DNA of 64,000 bases from Janthinobacterium agaricidamnosum NBRC 102515 = DSM 9628 (GCF_000723165.1 NZ_HG322949.1:887729-951728), one strand, 5' to 3'. Shown: positions 36,640 through 45,527, counted from the stretch's first letter. Numbers and translations: made by a program. The notes: a model not told the origin generated them from the letters alone.

Positions 36640-37335
36640 ATGCAATATGTAATCGAAACGCCGGTCCAGGCGGCGGTGCCGGTCGCCGGCAGTGAGGCAT
36701 GGTTTCCGGTACACCGGATTTATTGCGTCGGCCGTAACTATGTCGAGCATGCGAAGGAAATGGGCCATACCGGCCGTGAAGCGCCGTTCTTTTTCATGAA
36801 ACCGGCCGACGCCGTATTGCCGGTCGCGGCCGGCACTACCGGCAACATGCCTTATCCGAGCCAGACCGCCGATCTGCACCATGAAATCGAACTGGTGGTG
36901 GCGATCGGCAAGGGCGGGCGCGACATCAGCACCGCCGACGCGCTGTCGCATGTGTGGGGCTATGCGGTCGGGCTGGACATGACGCGCCGCGACTTGCAGG
37001 GCGAAGCGAAGAAACTGGGCCGTCCATGGTGCACCGGCAAGGGTTTCGATTATTCGGCGCCGATCGGCCCGATCTTTCCGGTGGCCGACGCCGGCGCCGT
37101 TGACGCGGCGGCGATTTCGCTGACCGTCAACGGCGAACCGCGCCAGGCAAGCACGACCGGCAAGCTGATCTGGAACGTTGCTGAAACGATTTCGATCCTG
37201 TCGACACTGTACCAGTTGCAGCCGGGCGACCTGATCTTCAGCGGCACGCCGGAAGGCGTGGCGGCGGTCAGCCAGGGCGACTTGCTGGTCGGCGCCATCG
37301 ACGGGCTGGGCGAGTTGCGCGTCAAGCTTGTATAA
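36640..37335 (+). CDS. FAH-family hydrolase, probably fumarylpyruvate hydrolase
   Basis: A 231-residue cytoplasmic metal-dependent hydrolase of the fumarylacetoacetate hydrolase family. Seen: VHRIYCVGRNYVEHAKEMG, the metal site HHEIELVVAIG, and FSGTPEGVAAV near the end. Length and sequence pattern resemble fumarylpyruvate hydrolases of the gentisate pathway. AGGAG at 36630-36634 supports the ATG at 36640. The gene sits between two organic-acid transporters; no gentisate dioxygenase is in the window, so the substrate is uncertain. Confidence 0.85.
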   Translation: MQYVIETPVQAAVPVAGSEAWFPVHRIYCVGRNYVEHAKEMGHTGREAPFFFMKPADAVLPVAAGTTGNMPYPSQTADLHHEIELVVAIGKGGRDISTADALSHVWGYAVGLDMTRRDLQGEAKKLGRPWCTGKGFDYSAPIGPIFPVADAGAVDAAAISLTVNGEPRQASTTGKLIWNVAETISILSTLYQLQPGDLIFSGTPEGVAAVSQGDLLVGAIDGLGELRVKLV

Positions 37336-37379
37336 GAGTATCAAGCGGAGTATCAAGCGGTTCAATCGGACGACAGGCA

Positions 37380-37418
37380 AAACCCGCATGGCTCATGATG
37401 AGTGATGCGGGTTTTTTT
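37380..37418 (+). terminator. Rho-independent terminator after the FAH gene
   Basis: AAACCCGCAT (37380-37389) pairs with ATGCGGGTTT (37405-37414), with T continuing to 37418. It closes the pca/FAH transcription unit. Confidence 0.85.
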
Positions 37419-37458
37419 GTTGATGATCGTTGCATGCCAATTAAGGAGGTTCCCCATC

Positions 37459-37788
37459 ATGATGAGCACCATCTACGCCAGCGCCCAGCCGACGCGGGCC
37501 GATATCGATGCGCTGCCCGGCCCGGCACTGCTGGAATTCGGCGCCGGCTGGTGCGGCCATTGCCGTGCGTCGGAAGCCGTGCTGGCCCATGTGTTTAGCG
37601 ATTATCCCGATGTGCGCCATCTCCGGGTCGAAGACGGCAGCGGCCGCGCGCTGGGCCGCTCGTTTCGCGTCAAGCTGTGGCCAACCATGATCTTCCTGCA
37701 GGATGGCATCGAAGTGGCGCGCCTGGTGCGTCCGCTCGACGCCGGCGCGATCCGCGACGCGTTTGCGCTGATCCGTCCCGCCGCCTGA
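37459..37788 (+). CDS. Small thioredoxin-fold protein
   Basis: A 109-residue protein without signal peptide, with the redox site WCGHC (within LEFGAGWCGHCRASEA) and cis-proline region LWPTMIFLQDG. AAGGAGG at 37443-37449 supports the ATG at 37459. It resembles compact bacterial thioredoxin-family proteins rather than TrxA (which has WCGPC). It follows a terminator and is probably a separate unit. Partner proteins are unknown. Confidence 0.85.
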   Translation: MMSTIYASAQPTRADIDALPGPALLEFGAGWCGHCRASEAVLAHVFSDYPDVRHLRVEDGSGRALGRSFRVKLWPTMIFLQDGIEVARLVRPLDAGAIRDAFALIRPAA

Positions 37789-38320
37789 GCCGCCGGCATC
37801 GTCCTGCGTCGCGTTATTCACTGCTGACTCACTTGCCGCACGGCAAGCGGGCAGGTATCATGAATGTAACAGCAAGATCGACGGCATCCCGAACCGGATG
37901 TTGGCGCAAGACTCGCCGGCCAAGTGATCGCACTTGGCCGCAGGCATGCCGGTACATCACAAATGTTCGCGCGCCGCGATCGCTTGGCGCCGGTCGGCAC
38001 GGTATGTCATGCAATCGCTGGCCCGAACACGTCTCCCATCCCCGGACGACTCCCTTGCCGTATCTGTTCAATCAGATACCCGACCCTGTTTTCATGTGTC
38101 GCGAGCAGCGCCTGGCTGATTTCCTTCGGCTACGCGGGATACATTCTATTTTGCAAAAAAAGCACTGCATGTAACGCGCGTGGCGGATATGATGTTGATA
38201 GCGAGGCGGAGACACCACGCTGATCGGTGCACATGAATGAAACTGAGCTGACTGACCTGACTGACAATAACCCTGAGCATGCAGGGGCCTTCATATCACT
38301 CCCAATCAAGGAGAGCAGTA
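37789..38320. other. Gene-free spacer with one strong inverted repeat
   Basis: About 530 bases. Open frames here have no supporting features. CGGCCAAGTG (37917-37926) and CACTTGGCCG (37931-37940) form a perfect 10-base stem with a four-base loop and no T-run. Near the right end, AAGGAG at 38308-38313 is the ribosome site of the next transporter. Confidence 0.45.
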
Positions 38321-39622
38321 ATGAGCAAGCATCAAGCCGGCGCCGTCAAGGCGAACTCACCCGGTACCGTTTTATTTGCCAGCCTGATCGGCACCACCAT
38401 CGAATTCTTCGATTTTTATATTTACGCGACCGCCGCCGTGCTGGTCTTCCCGAAATTGTTTTTCCCGGCTGGCGACCCGTCGGCCGCCGTGCTGCAATCG
38501 CTGGCGACGTTTGCCATCGCCTTCTTCGCGCGGCCGGTCGGTTCGGCGCTGTTCGGCCACTTCGGCGACCGCATCGGCCGCAAGGCCACGCTGGTCGCGG
38601 CCTTGCTGACCATGGGCTTGTCCACCGTCATCATCGGCTTGCTGCCGACTTACGCGATGATCGGCACCGCCGCGCCGCTGTTGCTGGCGCTGTGCCGCTT
38701 CGGCCAGGGGCTCGGCCTGGGCGGCGAATGGGGCGGGGCGGTCTTGCTGGCCACCGAAAACGCGCCGCCGGGCAAACGCGCGTGGTATGGCATGTTCCCG
38801 CAACTGGGCGCGCCGATCGGCTTTTTCCTGTCGGGCGGCATCTTTTTGCTGCTGAGCGAAACGCTGAGCGATGCGCAATTCTTCAGCTACGGCTGGCGCA
38901 TTCCGTTCCTGGCCAGTGCCTTGCTGGTTATCGTCGGTTTGTATGTGCGCCTGAAAATCACGGAAACCCCGGCGTTCCAGAAAGTGCTGGAAAAGAACGA
39001 GCGCGTCAAATTGCCGGTCGCTACCGTGTTCCGCGACCATGGCCGCATGCTGCTGCTCGGCACTATCGCCGCGATGGCCACCTTCGTGCTGTTTTACCTG
39101 ATGACGGTGTTCGCCTTGAGCTGGGGTACCACCAAGCTGGGTTTCACGCGCAAGGAGTTCCTGATCCTGCAATTGTTCGCGGTGCTGTTCTTTGCGCTGA
39201 CGATACCGCTGTCGGCCGTGCTGGCCGACCGCCACGGCCGCCGTTTGACGCTGATTCTGGTATCGGCCGCGATTGTCATCTTCGGCCTGGTGCTGGCGCC
39301 GATGTTCGGTTCCGGCAATGTCTGGGAAGTGACCCTGTTCATGTCTATCGGCCTGGGCTTGATGGGGATGACGTACGGCCCGCTGGGCACCATGCTGTCG
39401 GAACTGTTCCCGGCCGAAGTGCGCTACACCGGCTCGTCGCTGACTTTTAATCTGGCCGGCATCCTCGGCGCCTCGCTGGCGCCGTACGCGGCGACCTGGC
39501 TGGCCACCAATCATGGCCTGCAATATGTCGGTTATTACCTGTCGAGCGCCGCCTTGCTGACGCTGATCGCCTTGCTGCTGGTGGGCAAGCCGGTGAAGGG
39601 CAAGGAAGCGTGGGCTGAATAA
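38321..39622 (+). CDS. MFS metabolite:H+ symporter (ShiA/MhbT-like)
   Basis: A 433-residue 12-helix transporter: LIGTTIEFFDFYIYATAAVL at the start, GHFGDRIGRKATL in the loop between helices 2 and 3, and FPAEVRYTGSSLTFNLAGIL late in the protein. These are typical of the metabolite:H+ symporter family, which takes up organic or aromatic acids. It is paralogous to the transporter at 35263. Substrate unknown; aromatic acid uptake fits the neighbourhood. Confidence 0.88.
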   Translation: MSKHQAGAVKANSPGTVLFASLIGTTIEFFDFYIYATAAVLVFPKLFFPAGDPSAAVLQSLATFAIAFFARPVGSALFGHFGDRIGRKATLVAALLTMGLSTVIIGLLPTYAMIGTAAPLLLALCRFGQGLGLGGEWGGAVLLATENAPPGKRAWYGMFPQLGAPIGFFLSGGIFLLLSETLSDAQFFSYGWRIPFLASALLVIVGLYVRLKITETPAFQKVLEKNERVKLPVATVFRDHGRMLLLGTIAAMATFVLFYLMTVFALSWGTTKLGFTRKEFLILQLFAVLFFALTIPLSAVLADRHGRRLTLILVSAAIVIFGLVLAPMFGSGNVWEVTLFMSIGLGLMGMTYGPLGTMLSELFPAEVRYTGSSLTFNLAGILGASLAPYAATWLATNHGLQYVGYYLSSAALLTLIALLLVGKPVKGKEAWAE

Positions 39623-39651
39623 GTTTCCGGCGTTTATCTGAATTGCCCCGT

Positions 39652-39684
39652 AAGGCCGCCAGCGTGATGTCGGCGGCCTTTTTT
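39652..39684 (+). terminator. Rho-independent terminator after the transporter gene
   Basis: AAGGCCGCC (39652-39660) pairs with GGCGGCCTT (39672-39680), followed by T to 39684. Confidence 0.88.
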
Positions 39685-39793
39685 CATGGAGCGCATGCCA
39701 GCGGTATCAAGGTGGCGGTTCGCCAGCAGTGGCATATTGGCAGAGTGTGCTTCTCATCGTGAGCATTTATTTTTCACCGAGGTTGGCGAATGT

Positions 39794-39813
39794 GCCCACA
39801 TGCTTATGTGGGC
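39794..39813. promoter_or_regulatory. Inverted repeat over the start of the HigA-like gene
   Basis: GCCCACAT (39794-39801) and ATGTGGGC (39806-39813) are perfect inverses with a four-base centre. The repeat covers the ATGs at 39800 and 39806, so it could be an autoregulatory operator or an mRNA hairpin hiding the start. Confidence 0.5.
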
Positions 39814-40129
39814 GAGCCAGTTTGATAGCGCGCGTGTGAAGGGGGATCCGGTTACGCGTGCGGCGCTGGAAGAGGCCAGCTTGCGTCCCGGTTTTGAACA
39901 GGCATGGAGCGCGCTGGAAGAGGAATATGGCGTGCTGGATGCGTTGTTGACGGCGCGTCAGCAGGCTGGCTTGACGCAGGAGCAGCTGGCGCAAAAGATG
40001 GGCACCACCAAGAGCGCGGTGTCGCGTCTGGAAGCGTCGCTGCGCAGCGAAAAATATTCGCCGTCCTTTGCCACGCTGAGGAAATATGCCCAGGCTTGCG
40101 GCAAGAAATTGGTGCTGCAACTGATTTGA
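39800..40129 (+). CDS. HigA-like helix-turn-helix antitoxin/regulator (orphan)
   Basis: A 109-residue protein whose second half is an XRE-type HTH: ARQQAGLTQEQLAQKMGTTK, SAVSRLEASL, then SPSFATLRKYAQACGKKLVL. The N-terminal half (LEEASLRPGFEQAWSALEEE) matches the linker of HigA-type antitoxins. No RelE/HigB toxin frame is seen on either side, so it is an orphan or its toxin has been lost. The exact start is uncertain: ATG at 39800 or 39806. Confidence 0.78.
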   Translation: MLMWASQFDSARVKGDPVTRAALEEASLRPGFEQAWSALEEEYGVLDALLTARQQAGLTQEQLAQKMGTTKSAVSRLEASLRSEKYSPSFATLRKYAQACGKKLVLQLI

Positions 40130-40184
40130 GCGTATTGACCGGCGCAGCCATGCCGCCGGTCTGCGGGACGCGCTGATCTGGCGC

Positions 40185-41060
40185 CTACTGCTGGCCCGAA
40201 CGCTTGATCGCGTGTACCCCGAGCATCGAAATATCCTTGCCGCCGTCGCCGGCCGCCAAGGCTTGCAAGAAGTTGTCGCGCAGCACGCTGGCGAAGGGCA
40301 ATGGCACATCGTGCGCCTCGCCAGCCTTCAGCGCCAAGTTGCAATCCTTCAAGCCCAGGCGCAAGGTGAAGCTTGGCTGCTCCACTGTGCGCTGGCTAAT
40401 CAGCGGACCGTAGATTTTGTAGGCCGGCGACGCAAATAGGGTATTGGTGACAAAATCGACCATGCTTTCGTTGGCGATGCCATAACTCTGCGTCAGCGCC
40501 ATCGCTTCGCCCAATGCTTCGATGGCGCAGCCCAGCATCATATTGGCGGAAATTTTCAAGATGGCCGCCTGTACCGGCTGGTCGCCCATCGGCCAGGTTT
40601 TCTGGCCCATCATATCGAGCAGCGGCTGCACCTTGTCGATCGCTTGCTGCGGGCCGGCGACGGCGATATTCAAGGTGCCGGCGGCGGCCAGGTTGTTGCG
40701 GCCAAACACCGGTGCGGCGATATAGGCCACGCCCGCTTTTTCATGCAGTTCGCTTAGTTCGATGGTCAGGGCGGCCGATAGGGTTGCCATGCTCAGGTGA
40801 ATCAAGCCCGGTTTGGCTGACGCCAGCGCGCCGCTGTCGATGACGATTTGGCGCGTCACATTGTCGTCCGACAGCATGGTGATGACCACGTCGGCATCGA
40901 ACGCCTGCTGCGGTGTATCGACCACCACTGCGCCCAGCTTTTTCATTTCTTCCAGCGGTTCCGGGCTGCGATTCCAGATACTGAGTTGATGGCCTGCCTT
41001 GAGCAAGTTGGGCACCATCCCTTTGCCCATGGAACCAATCCCGATAAATCCGATATGCAT
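40185..41060 (-). CDS. NAD(P)-dependent beta-hydroxyacid dehydrogenase (3-hydroxyisobutyrate/GarR type)
   Basis: A 291-residue cytoplasmic oxidoreductase. The Rossmann motif GFIGIGSMGKGM is at residues 4-15, the NADP-type region at NRSPEPLEEM, the substrate-loop variant APVFGRNNLAAAGTLN, and the catalytic lysine in ILKISANMML. The family includes 3-hydroxyisobutyrate dehydrogenase, tartronate semialdehyde reductase and glyoxylate reductases; the substrate here is not resolved. It appears monocistronic, with a sharp palindrome upstream. Confidence 0.88.
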   Translation of the reverse strand: MHIGFIGIGSMGKGMVPNLLKAGHQLSIWNRSPEPLEEMKKLGAVVVDTPQQAFDADVVITMLSDDNVTRQIVIDSGALASAKPGLIHLSMATLSAALTIELSELHEKAGVAYIAAPVFGRNNLAAAGTLNIAVAGPQQAIDKVQPLLDMMGQKTWPMGDQPVQAAILKISANMMLGCAIEALGEAMALTQSYGIANESMVDFVTNTLFASPAYKIYGPLISQRTVEQPSFTLRLGLKDCNLALKAGEAHDVPLPFASVLRDNFLQALAAGDGGKDISMLGVHAIKRSGQQ

Positions 41061-41137
41061 AATAATAAACTCCGATAGTGCGTTGGTGGGTATTCGAATG
41101 TGTCCGGGCTGGCACCGGTTTGTTATCGTGCAATGTT

Positions 41138-41153
41138 CTTACCGAGCGGTAAG
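41138..41153. promoter_or_regulatory. TetR-type operator candidate
   Basis: CTTACCGAGCGGTAAG is a perfect 16-base palindrome 78 bases upstream of the dehydrogenase start, with the length and ACCG-2-CGGT style of TetR-family operators. On the minus strand TTACCG could also serve as a -35 element. No TetR gene is in the window. Confidence 0.5.
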
Positions 41154-41226
41154 CATATCAGGATACGGACAGATCTTCCGCGACGCAGGAGTGGATTGCA
41201 AGGATGATAATAAAAGTGGGCAGGCG

Positions 41227-41267
41227 AAAAAAATGGCCAGTTCCGCATAACGGGACTGGCCATTTTT
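41227..41267 (-). terminator. Terminator downstream of the tRNA-Met genes
   Basis: On the minus strand AAAAATGGCCAGT (41267-41255) pairs with ACTGGCCATTTTT (41241-41229), and the T-run continues to 41227. It lies ten bases after the tRNA 3' end. Confidence 0.9.
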
Positions 41268-41276
41268 CTTGAATCC

Positions 41277-41353
41277 TGGTGGTGATAGGTGGACTTGAAC
41301 CACCGACCCCAGCATTATGAATGCTGTGCTCTAACCAACTGAGCTATATCACC
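41277..41353 (-). tRNA. tRNA-Met (CAU), second copy in the transcript
   Basis: 77 bases on the minus strand with encoded CCA. Acceptor GGTGATA pairs with TATCACC; the D-arm is AGCTCAGTTGGTTAGAGC; the anticodon stem-loop CAGCA-TTCATAA-TGCTG carries CAT; the T-loop is GTTCAAGTC. Body features match elongator tRNA-Met more than the CAU tRNA-Ile, but lysidine-type identity cannot be excluded by eye. Confidence 0.93.
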
Positions 41354-41436
41354 TTACAGACCGGTTTGATCCGGATGCGCTTTAAAACATAAATGGCCCA
41401 GTCATAATATCGGCTGGACCATCGATGATTGTTCTT

Positions 41437-41513
41437 TGGTGGTGATAGGTGGACTTGAACCACCGACCCCAGCATTATGAATGCTGTGCTCTAACCAACT
41501 GAGCTATATCACC
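41437..41513 (-). tRNA. tRNA-Met (CAU), first copy in the transcript
   Basis: Identical in sequence to the tRNA at 41277-41353, 83 bases upstream in the same orientation. Both share the terminator at 41227. The miaA gene lies 90 bases upstream, same strand. Confidence 0.93.
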
Positions 41514-41603
41514 CAACAGCCGAGCATTATCCGGTCTTCACTTTATGTTGTCAAGACAAGTGCTGAAAATTCCGCGATTTTTCGCGCTTTGCTGATTTAT
41601 TCA

Positions 41604-42560
41604 TTACTTTGCGGTCACTCTCAAGGCTTCCAGCCGGGCCAGCATGGCCGCCGCCGGATCGGACTCCAGGCAATCGATGACGATGCGCTCCGGCATCGAG
41701 CGCAGCCATGTCAATTGCCGCTTCGCCAGTTGGCGGGTGGCGATGATGCCGGTGTCGCGCAAGGCCGCGCGGTCGATATGGCCGTCCAGGTAATCCCAGG
41801 CCTGGCGGTAGCCGACGCAGCGCATCGACGGCAAGCCGGGATGCAAGTCGCCGCGCCGCCGCAAATGGTCGACCTCGTCGAGCAGCGCGTCGTTTTCCAG
41901 CATCAGGTCGAAGCGCCTGGCGATGCGCTGGTGCAGCACGGCTCGGTCCGACGGTTCCAGCGCGAACGATACCAGATTGAAGGGCAAGACAGTTTTTTCG
42001 CGCAGCGCCAGCAAGGTCGACATCGGCTTGCCGGACAGCGCGATGATTTCCAGCGCACGCTGGATGCGCTGCGCGTCGTTCGGTGCCAGCCGCGCGGCGG
42101 TGGCCGGGTCGAGCTGGGCCAGCCGCTGGTGCATGAGCGGCCAGCCGACCAGCGCCGCGTCGGCTTCCAGCGTGGCGCGCAGCACCGGATCGGCGCCCGG
42201 CAATTCGTCGAGCCCGTCGGCCAGGCCCTTGAAATACAGCATGGTGCCGCCGACCAGCAGCGGCAGTTTGCCGCGCCCGGCGATGTCGGCCACCAGCCGC
42301 AGCGTGTCCTTGCGAAATTGCGCCACCGAATACGCATCGAGCGGGTCGATGATGTCGATCAGGTGGTGCGGCACGCTGGCCTGTTCTTCCTTGCTCGGCT
42401 TGGCGGTGCCGATATCCATGCCGCGATACACCAGCGCCGAATCGACCGAAATGATTTCAGACGGGATTTTTTCGGCGATGGCCAGCGCGGCGGCGGTCTT
42501 GCCGGACGCGGTCGGCCCCATGATGGCGAGCGCCAGCGGTAGTGTTGCTGTGTTTGTCAT
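41604..42560 (-). CDS. miaA: tRNA dimethylallyltransferase
   Basis: Adds a dimethylallyl group to A37 of tRNAs reading UNN codons, giving the substrate of MiaB (gene at 16.1 kb). The 318-residue protein has the P-loop [10 protein letters not shown] (about residues 13-22), the [19 protein letters not shown] block and the [12 protein letters not shown] region. It starts 30 bases after mutL, as in many Burkholderiales. Confidence 0.96.
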   Translation of the reverse strand: MTNTATLPLALAIMGPTASGKTAAALAIAEKIPSEIISVDSALVYRGMDIGTAKPSKEEQASVPHHLIDIIDPLDAYSVAQFRKDTLRLVADIAGRGKLPLLVGGTMLYFKGLADGLDELPGADPVLRATLEADAALVGWPLMHQRLAQLDPATAARLAPNDAQRIQRALEIIALSGKPMSTLLALREKTVLPFNLVSFALEPSDRAVLHQRIARRFDLMLENDALLDEVDHLRRRGDLHPGLPSMRCVGYRQAWDYLDGHIDRAALRDTGIIATRQLAKRQLTWLRSMPERIVIDCLESDPAAAMLARLEALRVTAK

Positions 42561-42590
42561 TCAATACTTTGTCTTGTTACTTCATCTTTT

Positions 42591-44564
42591 TTATTGGCCG
42601 CGCAAGAACAGTTTGTCCAGTGCGCCGATGTCCACCTGCACCCAGGTCGGGCGGCCGTGATTGCATTGGTCGGCCCGTTCGGTGCTTTCCATCTGGCGCA
42701 GCAGGGCGTTCATTTCCTGCACCGACAGGATGCGGTTGGCGCGCACCGCCGTGTGGCAGGCCAGCGTGCCGAGCAATTCATTTTGCCGTTCGATCAGCAC
42801 CCGCGAACCGCCGTATTCGCGCACGTCGCGCAGCACGTCGCGCGCCAGCGTCTGGGCGTCGGCGTTTTTCAGCAGCGTCGGCACCGAGCGCACCGCCAGC
42901 GTGGTCGGCGACAGCGCGGCGATGTCGAACCCGAGCGCCGTCAAGGTGTCCTGGTTTTCATTGACGGTGCTCACTTCGATCGCGTCGGCGTAGAAGGTGA
43001 CCGGGATCAGCAGCGCCTGCACCTGCATGGCGTGGCCGGATACCTGGGCTTGCAGCGCGTTTTTCAATTGTTCGTACAGGATCCGTTCGTGCGCCGCATG
43101 CATGTCGACCAGCACCAGTCCCTTGGTGTTTTGCGCCAGGATGTAAATGCCGTGCAATTGCGCCAGCGCGAAGCCGAGCGGATATTCTTCCTGCGCCATC
43201 GCTTGCGGCGACGCGATATAGGGTTCGGCTTGCTGGATCGTCGCCGGCGGCATGCCCGGGCGCTCGCTCGCGGCGTCGCCGCTGAACAGCGCGCCATAGT
43301 TGGCGCTGCTTTGCGCCACGCCGGCCAGGCCGCCGCCGAGGAACGGTTTCGATGGCCCGAATGGCGACGGCGAGAAGGTATTGCTGAATTGCGGGCCGAA
43401 CGAGGTCTGGGTCTGTTCGCGGCGCCAGTTGCCACCGCCACCACCACCGCCACCGCCACCGTTGCCGCCGCCACTGGCACCAGCGCCGCCGCCGCTGCCG
43501 CCGTGGCCGAAGCCGCCATCGGCCGCCGGTTGCGGCGACGGCACGCTGCCGAACGCGGTGGCCGAGGTTTGCGCCAGCGCGCGCTGCACCGCGTGGAACA
43601 CGAACTGGTGCACCGAGCGGCTGTCGCGGAAGCGCACTTCGATTTTCGATGGATGGACGTTGACGTCGACCAGCGCCGGGTCGAGGTCGAGCGCCAGCAC
43701 ATACGACGGGAAACGGTCGGCGTGCAAGACGTCTTCATAGGCGGCGCGCACCGCGTGCACCAGCAGCTTGTCGCGCACGAAGCGGCCGTTGACGTAAAAG
43801 AACTGGCCGTCGGCGCGCGTCTTGGAGGCGGTCGGCAAGCCGGCAAAGCCGTGCAGGCGCAGCGGGCCGGCCGTTTCATCGAGCGCCAGCCGCGCCTCGG
43901 CAAAGTCGTTGCCGAGGATGTGGGCGCTGCGCTTGGCCATTTCGCTGATGTTCCACTGGTCGATGGCGCGGCCGTTGTGGCTCAGCGCAAACGATACGTC
44001 GGGCCGCGCCAGCGCGATGCGCCGTACCACCTCGGCGCAATGGCCGTATTCGGTTTGTTCGGACTTCAGGAACTTGCGGCGCGCCGGCGTATTGAAATAC
44101 AGGTCTTGCACGTCGACCGTGGTGCCGCAGGCGCCGGACGACGGCGTCACGTCGCCATGGTGCGAACCGACGATTTCCCACGCGTGGGCGGCGTCGGCCG
44201 TGCGCGAGGTGATGGTGACCGCCGCGACCGAGGCGATCGACGCCAGCGCCTCGCCGCGAAAACCCAGCGTGCCGACGTTTTCCAGGTCCGACAGGCTGGC
44301 GATTTTCGACGTGGCATGGCGCGCCAGGGCCAGCGGCAGCTGTTCGGGGGCGATGCCGCGGCCATTGTCGGTGATGGCGATGCGCTTGACGCCGCCTTCC
44401 TCCAGCCGCACCGTGATCTGGGTGGCGCCCGAGTCGAGTGCGTTTTCCAGCAATTCCTTGACCACCGCCGACGGCCGTTCGACCACCTCGCCGGCGGCGA
44501 TTTGGGAAATCAACTGGTCGGGCAGGGCCTGGATCGGGCGATGGGGCGTCATGGGAGCGTTCAT
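42591..44564 (-). CDS. mutL: DNA mismatch repair protein MutL (endonuclease-type)
   Basis: Mismatch-repair ATPase. The ATG at 44564 gives 657 residues. N-terminal GHKL motifs: ELLENALDSGAT, TDNGRGI and LGFRGEAL. The C-terminal domain carries DMHAAHERILYE, ACHTAVRAN and CNHGRPT, which correspond to the endonuclease-site motifs of MutH-independent MutL proteins, so it probably nicks DNA itself. Between the domains is a low-complexity linker with a long glycine tract (see the repeat at 43431). Confidence 0.95.
   Translation of the reverse strand: MNAPMTPHRPIQALPDQLISQIAAGEVVERPSAVVKELLENALDSGATQITVRLEEGGVKRIAITDNGRGIAPEQLPLALARHATSKIASLSDLENVGTLGFRGEALASIASVAAVTITSRTADAAHAWEIVGSHHGDVTPSSGACGTTVDVQDLYFNTPARRKFLKSEQTEYGHCAEVVRRIALARPDVSFALSHNGRAIDQWNISEMAKRSAHILGNDFAEARLALDETAGPLRLHGFAGLPTASKTRADGQFFYVNGRFVRDKLLVHAVRAAYEDVLHADRFPSYVLALDLDPALVDVNVHPSKIEVRFRDSRSVHQFVFHAVQRALAQTSATAFGSVPSPQPAADGGFGHGGSGGGAGASGGGNGGGGGGGGGGNWRREQTQTSFGPQFSNTFSPSPFGPSKPFLGGGLAGVAQSSANYGALFSGDAASERPGMPPATIQQAEPYIASPQAMAQEEYPLGFALAQLHGIYILAQNTKGLVLVDMHAAHERILYEQLKNALQAQVSGHAMQVQALLIPVTFYADAIEVSTVNENQDTLTALGFDIAALSPTTLAVRSVPTLLKNADAQTLARDVLRDVREYGGSRVLIERQNELLGTLACHTAVRANRILSVQEMNALLRQMESTERADQCNHGRPTWVQVDIGALDKLFLRGQ
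43431..43507 (-). repeat. Glycine-codon repeat inside mutL
   Basis: A stretch of GGT/GGC codons (GGTGGC-type repeats on the minus strand) encodes a linker with a run of ten glycines plus further Gly/Ser. It lies between the ATPase and C-terminal domains. Slippage by whole codons would keep the frame. Confidence 0.75.
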
Positions 44565-44615
44565 GGTACGGATTATAGCGTTTTGGCCGGCGCGCCTGCA
44601 GCCGGCCGGTTTCAA

Positions 44616-45527
44616 TTAGTGGCGGACGGCTGGTTCGCGCACCGGGATCGGCGCGTTGCATAGTTCGATATAGCCGGCCGGGACTTTGTTCCATGGCCCG
44701 CCGCGGTTGCGCTGCGCTTCCACCACCGCCTGGTAGGCGGCGCTATCGGTGCGCATCACTTCCAGCTTGCTGCGTTCGGCTTGCGGCACGTCGGCGGCCA
44801 GCCGTATCGCCTTGATCGGCACGTTCTTGTCCGGCGTGTCGTAAAAGCCCATCGGCGCAGTGCCGCGCGGCAGCGTCGACAGCAGCGGCATGCCGGACAC
44901 CACCCGGCCGACCACGGTGATGTTGCGGTCCAGGTGGCGCGGCGCATGGCCGATGACGGCGTACAGCTCGGCGCCGCCGCCGCTGTCGCTGCCATTGTCG
45001 CGTCCGACGCCGACGGCGCCATAACAATGGGTCAGCCAGGCGCGGCCGCTTTTCGGATCGCGCGCCGACGGGAAACCGTTCGAATGGCCCACTTGCGGCG
45101 CATAGCCGTCGCGGTCCGGCAAGCGGGTGAAGTGGCGATCGTTTTTCAGCGGCACGGTGAATTCGCCGGGCAGCGTGCGTTGCGCCGTCTTCATCGGCTT
45201 CGGCTCTGTTTCATTCGGATCGCCCCATTGGACCACCCAGTTGTCTTGCGCGCGCACGATCGCCAGGCCGTCGAAATACCGCTCGCGCACCAGCGCCTTG
45301 ATGTTGGCGACATGGTTGGGCGCAAAGGCCGGCGCCATTTCAATCACCACCCGGCCGCCCGGAATCTCCATGTACAAGGTGTTGTCGGGGTCGAGCGGGC
45401 GCCAGTCGGACGGCCTGGACGCCTTGATCAGGTCGGCCACGCTGGCCTTGACGGGCGCATCGGCGGCTTGCGCGCAGTGGATGGCGAGCAGCATGGCGAT
45501 GGCGGAACAAGTTCTGAATGCAGTCAT
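44616..45527 (-). CDS. Exported cyclophilin-type peptidyl-prolyl isomerase
   Basis: A 303-residue protein with a signal peptide ([20 protein letters not shown], cleavage near AQA-AD). Cyclophilin features: [56 protein letters not shown]. It is longer than standard PpiA (about 190) because of an insertion and a C-terminal extension ([20 protein letters not shown]). Expected to act in periplasmic folding. Its promoter region contains MITE copy 2. Confidence 0.85.
   Translation of the reverse strand: MTAFRTCSAIAMLLAIHCAQAADAPVKASVADLIKASRPSDWRPLDPDNTLYMEIPGGRVVIEMAPAFAPNHVANIKALVRERYFDGLAIVRAQDNWVVQWGDPNETEPKPMKTAQRTLPGEFTVPLKNDRHFTRLPDRDGYAPQVGHSNGFPSARDPKSGRAWLTHCYGAVGVGRDNGSDSGGGAELYAVIGHAPRHLDRNITVVGRVVSGMPLLSTLPRGTAPMGFYDTPDKNVPIKAIRLAADVPQAERSKLEVMRTDSAAYQAVVEAQRNRGGPWNKVPAGYIELCNAPIPVREPAVRH

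Noticed and set aside
39685..39799. HigB/RelE toxin gene upstream of the HigA-like gene
   Set aside because: None of the three forward frames shows a toxin fold motif and the space is too short for a complete toxin.
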